Shown here: piece after piece, positions 62,662 through 64,000 of the stretch
Layout of the letters: the number at the start of each line of letters is the position of its first letter
Position numbering within the stretch: position 1 is the first letter of the stretch
Source: Cyprinodon diabolis
Taxonomy: Eukaryota; Chordata; Actinopteri; Cyprinodontiformes; Cyprinodontidae
NCBI GenBank assembly: GCA_030533445.1
Contig: JARPUW010000282.1
Coordinates: 62,001-126,000, forward strand
DNA length: 64,000 nt
Reading direction: 5' to 3'
Translations under genes and position numbers: made by a program
Notes under the pieces: generated by a model
What the model saw: only the letters and a program-made list of their open reading frames with translations
Told to the model about the DNA's origin: nothing
Databases searched by the model: none

Positions 62662-64000
62662 GCTTCAAATCAGAAGTTGAGGCCAAAACGCTCTTTTCAC
62701 AGTGAGATAATGCCATTTTGGCCTTTGGAGTTGTAACAGACAAACCATTAATGATACAGCCATGATCTTTTCTGGCAATCATCTAGAGCTGAAAACTAAC
62801 AATATAAAGTAGATTTGAGCAGATGTTTTTGGTTCCAAGCTTCAAATCAGAAGTTGAGGCCAAAACGCTCTTTTCACAGTGAGATAATGCCATTTTGGCC
62901 TCTGGAGTTGTAACAGACAAACCATTAATGATACAGCCATGATCTTTTCTGGTTATCATCTAGAGCTAAAAACTAACAATATAAAGTAGATTTGAGCAGA
63001 TGTTTTTGGTTCCAAGCTTCAAATCAGAAGTTGAGGCCAAAACGCTCTTTTCACAGTGAGATAATGCCATTTTGGCCTCTGGAGTTGTAACAGACAAACC
63101 ATTAATGATACAGCCATGATCTTTTCTGGCAATCATCTAGAGCTGAAAACTAACAATATAAAGTAGATTTGAGCAGATGTTTTTGGTTCCAAGCTTCAAA
63201 ACAGAAGTTGAGGCCAAAACGCTCTTTTCACAGTGAGATAATGCCATTTTGGCCTCTGGAGTTGTAACAGACAAACCATTAATGATACAGCCATGATCTT
63301 TTCTGGCAATCATCTAGAGCTGAAAACTAACAATATAAAGTAGATTTGAGCAGATGTTTTTGGTTCCAAGCTTCAAAACAGAAGTTGAGGCCAAAACGCT
63401 CTTTTCACAGTGAGATAATGCCATTTTGGCCTCTGGAGTTGTAACAGACAAACCATTAATGATACAGCCATGATCTTTTCTGGCAATCATCTAGAGCTGA
63501 AAACTAACAATATAAAGTAGATTTGAGCAGATGTTTTTGGTTCCAAGCTTCAAAACAGAAGTTGAGGCCAAAACGCTCTTTTCACAGTGAGATAATGCCA
63601 TTTTGGCCTCTGGAGTTGTAACAGACAAATCATTAATGATACAGCCATGATCTTTTCTGGCAATCATCTAGAGCTGAAAACTAACAATATAAAGTAGATT
63701 TGAGCAGATGTTTTTGGTTCCAAGCTTCAAATCAGAAGTTGAGGCCAAAACGCTCTTTTCACAGTGAGATAATGCCATTTTGGCCTCTGGAGTTGTAACA
63801 GACAAACCATTAATGATACAGCCATGATCTTTTCTGGCAATCATCTAGAGCTGAAAACTAACAATATAAAGTAGATTTGAGCAGATGTTTTTGGTTCCAA
63901 GCTTCAAATCAGAAGTTGAGGCCAAAACGCTCTTTTCACAGTGAGATAATGCCATTTTGGCCTTTGGAGTTGTAACAGACAAACCATTAATGATACAGCC
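62662..64000. repeat. 13-monomer HOR unit, partial second copy
   Basis: Starts with the cctttggag monomer (62722) and repeats the 7-monomer sub-block, including ggttatcatc near 62951, exactly 2,301 bp after its partner. A further cctttggag at 63961 begins the next sub-block, which runs off the window. The HOR therefore continues to the right. Its second monomer has aaatcag where the previous copy has aaaccag. Confidence 0.9.

Larger units (their letters stand above)
1..64000. repeat. Satellite DNA array, 177-bp monomer, fills the window
   Basis: The same unit recurs head to tail from the first base to the last, for example with gcttcaaaacagaag at 1 and 178 and related starts every 177 bp. 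Base 64,000 falls at monomer offset 100, so the window holds 361 full monomers plus 100 bp with a net +3 bp. The indels I found (-1 near 1559, 2975, 17547, 18041, 19020, 19491, 39636, 55905 and 56325; -2 near 40170; +3 near 19550 and net +3 near 39820-39860; +1 in each of eight 178-bp monomers) sum exactly to +3. No monomer is inverted and nothing is inserted between monomers. Monomers differ by a few substitutions each. The size matches one nucleosome plus linker, as in many centromeric satellites; a centromeric role is inference. No gene, RNA gene or mobile element is visible anywhere in the array. Confidence 0.99.

Noticed and set aside
1..64000. CRISPR array
   Set aside because: The repeat is 177 bp with no alternating unique spacers; the whole unit is repeated, and no cas-like gene is present.
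1..64000. Trypanosome 177-bp minichromosome repeat
   Set aside because: Only the length agrees. That repeat is, as far as I recall, much more AT-rich, and I see none of its characteristic motifs. A direct alignment would settle it.
1..64000. Primate alpha satellite or a CENP-B-box satellite
   Set aside because: The monomer is 177 bp, not 171, and the sequence shows no CENP-B box; with one CpG per monomer the box motif cannot be formed.
1..64000. Continuous protein in a code that reads TAG as sense
   Set aside because: The frame would be long, but TAA also occurs in G monomers, several indels shift the frame, and the substitution pattern shows no constraint on the protein. Nothing else suggests a reassigned code.

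Overview
The whole 64,000-base window is one uninterrupted tandem satellite DNA array. The basic monomer is 177 bp, about 38% G+C, and always in the same orientation. Phase from base 1 to base 64,000 corresponds to 361 complete monomers plus 100 bp, with a net gain of 3 bp from small indels; I located every indel needed to balance that count. There is no unique flanking sequence, transposon, inversion, RNA gene or credible protein gene, and both array edges lie outside the window.

A nucleosome-sized, megabase-style, head-to-tail satellite of this kind points to eukaryotic heterochromatin, most likely a centromeric or pericentromeric block. The monomer has only one CpG where base composition predicts about six, which fits a CpG-methylating genome such as a vertebrate or plant. 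I do not recognise the family. It shows no resemblance I can see to primate alpha satellite (171 bp), and no CENP-B box is present. The species cannot be named from the sequence.

The information in this window is in the arrangement of monomer variants. Letters used below: A = T at offset 9 (aaaTcag); B = caGaac; C = catctGgag; D = ataAcc-type (ataacc region reads ataatAcc) with gagCtg and catAtag; N = gagctC added to D; E = catAtag alone; F = 178-bp monomer with gtttgttgcc; G = gtttagg; H = cagatg plus cAc for cGc; I = tttttac plus aaaTcatt; J = gatacTgcc; K = cagatgttgagg; L = cagtAag; M = tgatAtttt; O = gtaaaatac; P = gaaaacTta; R = tgaCctttt; S = ccaCaac with ttGac; T = aaaTcatt; x = consensus.

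Layout: 1-885 holds A/R monomers. 886-3715 is an 8-mer higher-order repeat (HOR), 1,415 bp twice, with a partial third copy. 3362-9557 and 9558-15753 are a 6,196-bp tandem duplication. From 6549 to 46019 the array is built from a G-started modular HOR whose length varies (16, 31, 21, 24, 21, 15, 24, 21, 15 monomers). Inside it, 24780-35399 and 35400-46019 are a 10,620-bp, 60-monomer tandem duplication. 46374-50624 and 50625-54875 are a 4,251-bp tandem duplication carrying 178-bp F monomers. From about 55,937 to the right edge a different HOR family takes over, with a 12-mer and then a 13-mer (2,301 bp) period marked by cctTtgg. Because 177 is a multiple of three, one minus-strand frame is open for 58 codons per monomer and sometimes fuses across two or three monomers. 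This looks like an arithmetic by-product of the repeat, not a gene.
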